A program made the translations under genes and the position numbers. 64,000 bases of DNA. Source: Gonatopus flavifemur (lineage: Eukaryota > Arthropoda > Insecta > Hymenoptera > Dryinidae). Within the stretch, counting starts at the first letter, position 1; each line of letters opens with the position of its first letter. Below are positions 63,277 through 64,000 of this stretch, piece by piece. The DNA is taken from the NCBI GenBank assembly GCA_018340375.1, contig JAFFJZ010000007.1:1426001-1490000 (forward strand). Reading direction: 5' to 3'. Below the pieces are notes generated by a model that did no database searches, had not been told where the DNA came from, and saw only the letters and a program-made list of their open reading frames with translations.

Positions 63277-64000
63277 AGATTCAAAATAAAAAGTCACGAA
63301 GCTCTCGTATTTCTCTGAAAAATCCTGGAAATCTCTAAATAACTGTGAAACTCTCTGACGAACTCTGAATTCCACTAAATTTTTCTATATGAACTACCCA
63401 AATTTGGATATTTGGGGTAAAATTCGCCAAGTGTTCCCACCTGACAATTTCAATCTCATCAGTGTTGATGAAATTCCATGAATTTGTTGTACTAGTGACC
63501 CTCTTCAAATTGTGTCAACACCAGGTTTCTAGGAAGTCAGGTTTTCGTGGTACAGGAATTTAAATTTTCAAGATTTTTTTGATTTGCGTTTTTTCGAAAA
63601 ATCATCATCCTCATTAATTCTATTCAATGAAAATATGTTATCATTGATATTGTTAGGATTTTTTCTAAATTTTACGATAAAAATACTTTCATTCATGCAG
63701 AAGGAATATTTCACATAGAAATTCGATTTTTGAAAGTATTTTTGCATTTTTCGGTCACTGCGCCCCTTTTGATATTGATGAAACCTTGATTCCTTAGCTT
63801 CAAAATCATACAGGTTTAAAAATGGGACAAAGAAATTTCCCCAAGGTACAAAGTTCCAAGTGTGTACGTATCGTACCTTGAGTACGTGACGATCACACCA
63901 TCGATTCTCAGTGTATTGTTTCATGAAAAAAGTAATTATCAAATTTATTTTCTCAGTTTTGCCTCCCACATTGCTCAATACAACCATCTAGATTACCCCT
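63277..64000. other. Intergenic to the window edge
   Basis: A 139-codon minus frame (63568-63987) is Asn/Lys/Phe-rich as expected of AT-rich noncoding DNA and resembles nothing known. Confidence 0.4.

Noticed and set aside
63568..63987. 139-codon minus frame at the window edge
   Set aside because: Asn, Lys and Phe bias matches AT-rich background; no motif or splice context. Could be revisited with flanking sequence.

Overview
The window is animal nuclear DNA, most likely from an insect. It is strongly AT-rich by eye, has no operons and almost no host genes, and carries an RTE-clade LINE, Tc1, irritans-type and mauritiana-type mariners, plus very many TA-flanked MITEs. The species cannot be told from sequence alone; a hymenopteran would fit but is not shown. 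Nearly everything that can be assigned is mobile or repetitive DNA. The one convincing host-gene piece is a low-complexity, phase-0 exon on the minus strand (31884-32726). GC-rich islands at about 4.1-5.0 kb and 33.2-34.9 kb could be 5' untranslated or promoter DNA, and two short coding-like remnants lie at 48.7-49.3 kb.

Layout. 1-6 kb: degenerate dispersed repeats with a MITE and a 5'-truncated LINE inserted. 6.2-11.2 kb: one 270-bp MITE split by two RTE insertions, one truncated on the minus strand and one full length with an open 993-codon frame. 11.3-18.7 kb: small foldback elements. 19.2-22.1 kb: a third RTE copy interrupted by a complete Tc1 element with an intact transposase and fused at its 3' side to unrelated GC-rich sequence. 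22.5-27.5 kb: degenerate tandem repeats and a word-array MITE holding a second LINE, which itself holds a MITE with a tRNA-like core. 27.5-28.5 kb: a wrecked mauritiana-type mariner. 31.9-34.9 kb: the host exon and GC-rich sequence split by nested MITEs. 35-41 kb: many foldbacks, including a three-deep nest. 41.8-45.2 kb: a foldback element with an 18-copy 163-bp array that flips orientation once. 46-51 kb: MITEs, among them twin 369-bp copies in inverted orientation. 52.1 kb: a 118-bp internally deleted RTE derivative. 52.6-53.9 kb: an irritans-type mariner with one nonsense codon. 55-64 kb: a second tRNA-core MITE, a 73-bp CT microsatellite, a 2.4-kb inverted repeat and a 1.8-kb TIR element.

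How the parts relate. Recognisable transposases (Tc1, two mariner types) create TA target duplications, and most MITEs here also sit between TA dinucleotides and end in CAC(T/G)GAGA(A/G)AA or close variants. They look like non-autonomous ITm-type elements, though no transposase with exactly those termini is present. A striking recurrent design is a short shared terminus enclosing a degenerate array of one family-specific word in both orientations. The RTE copies, a Tc1 hop into an RTE leader, and the miniature RTE derivative together record retrotransposition whose two RT-bearing copies both lack the first catalytic aspartate.
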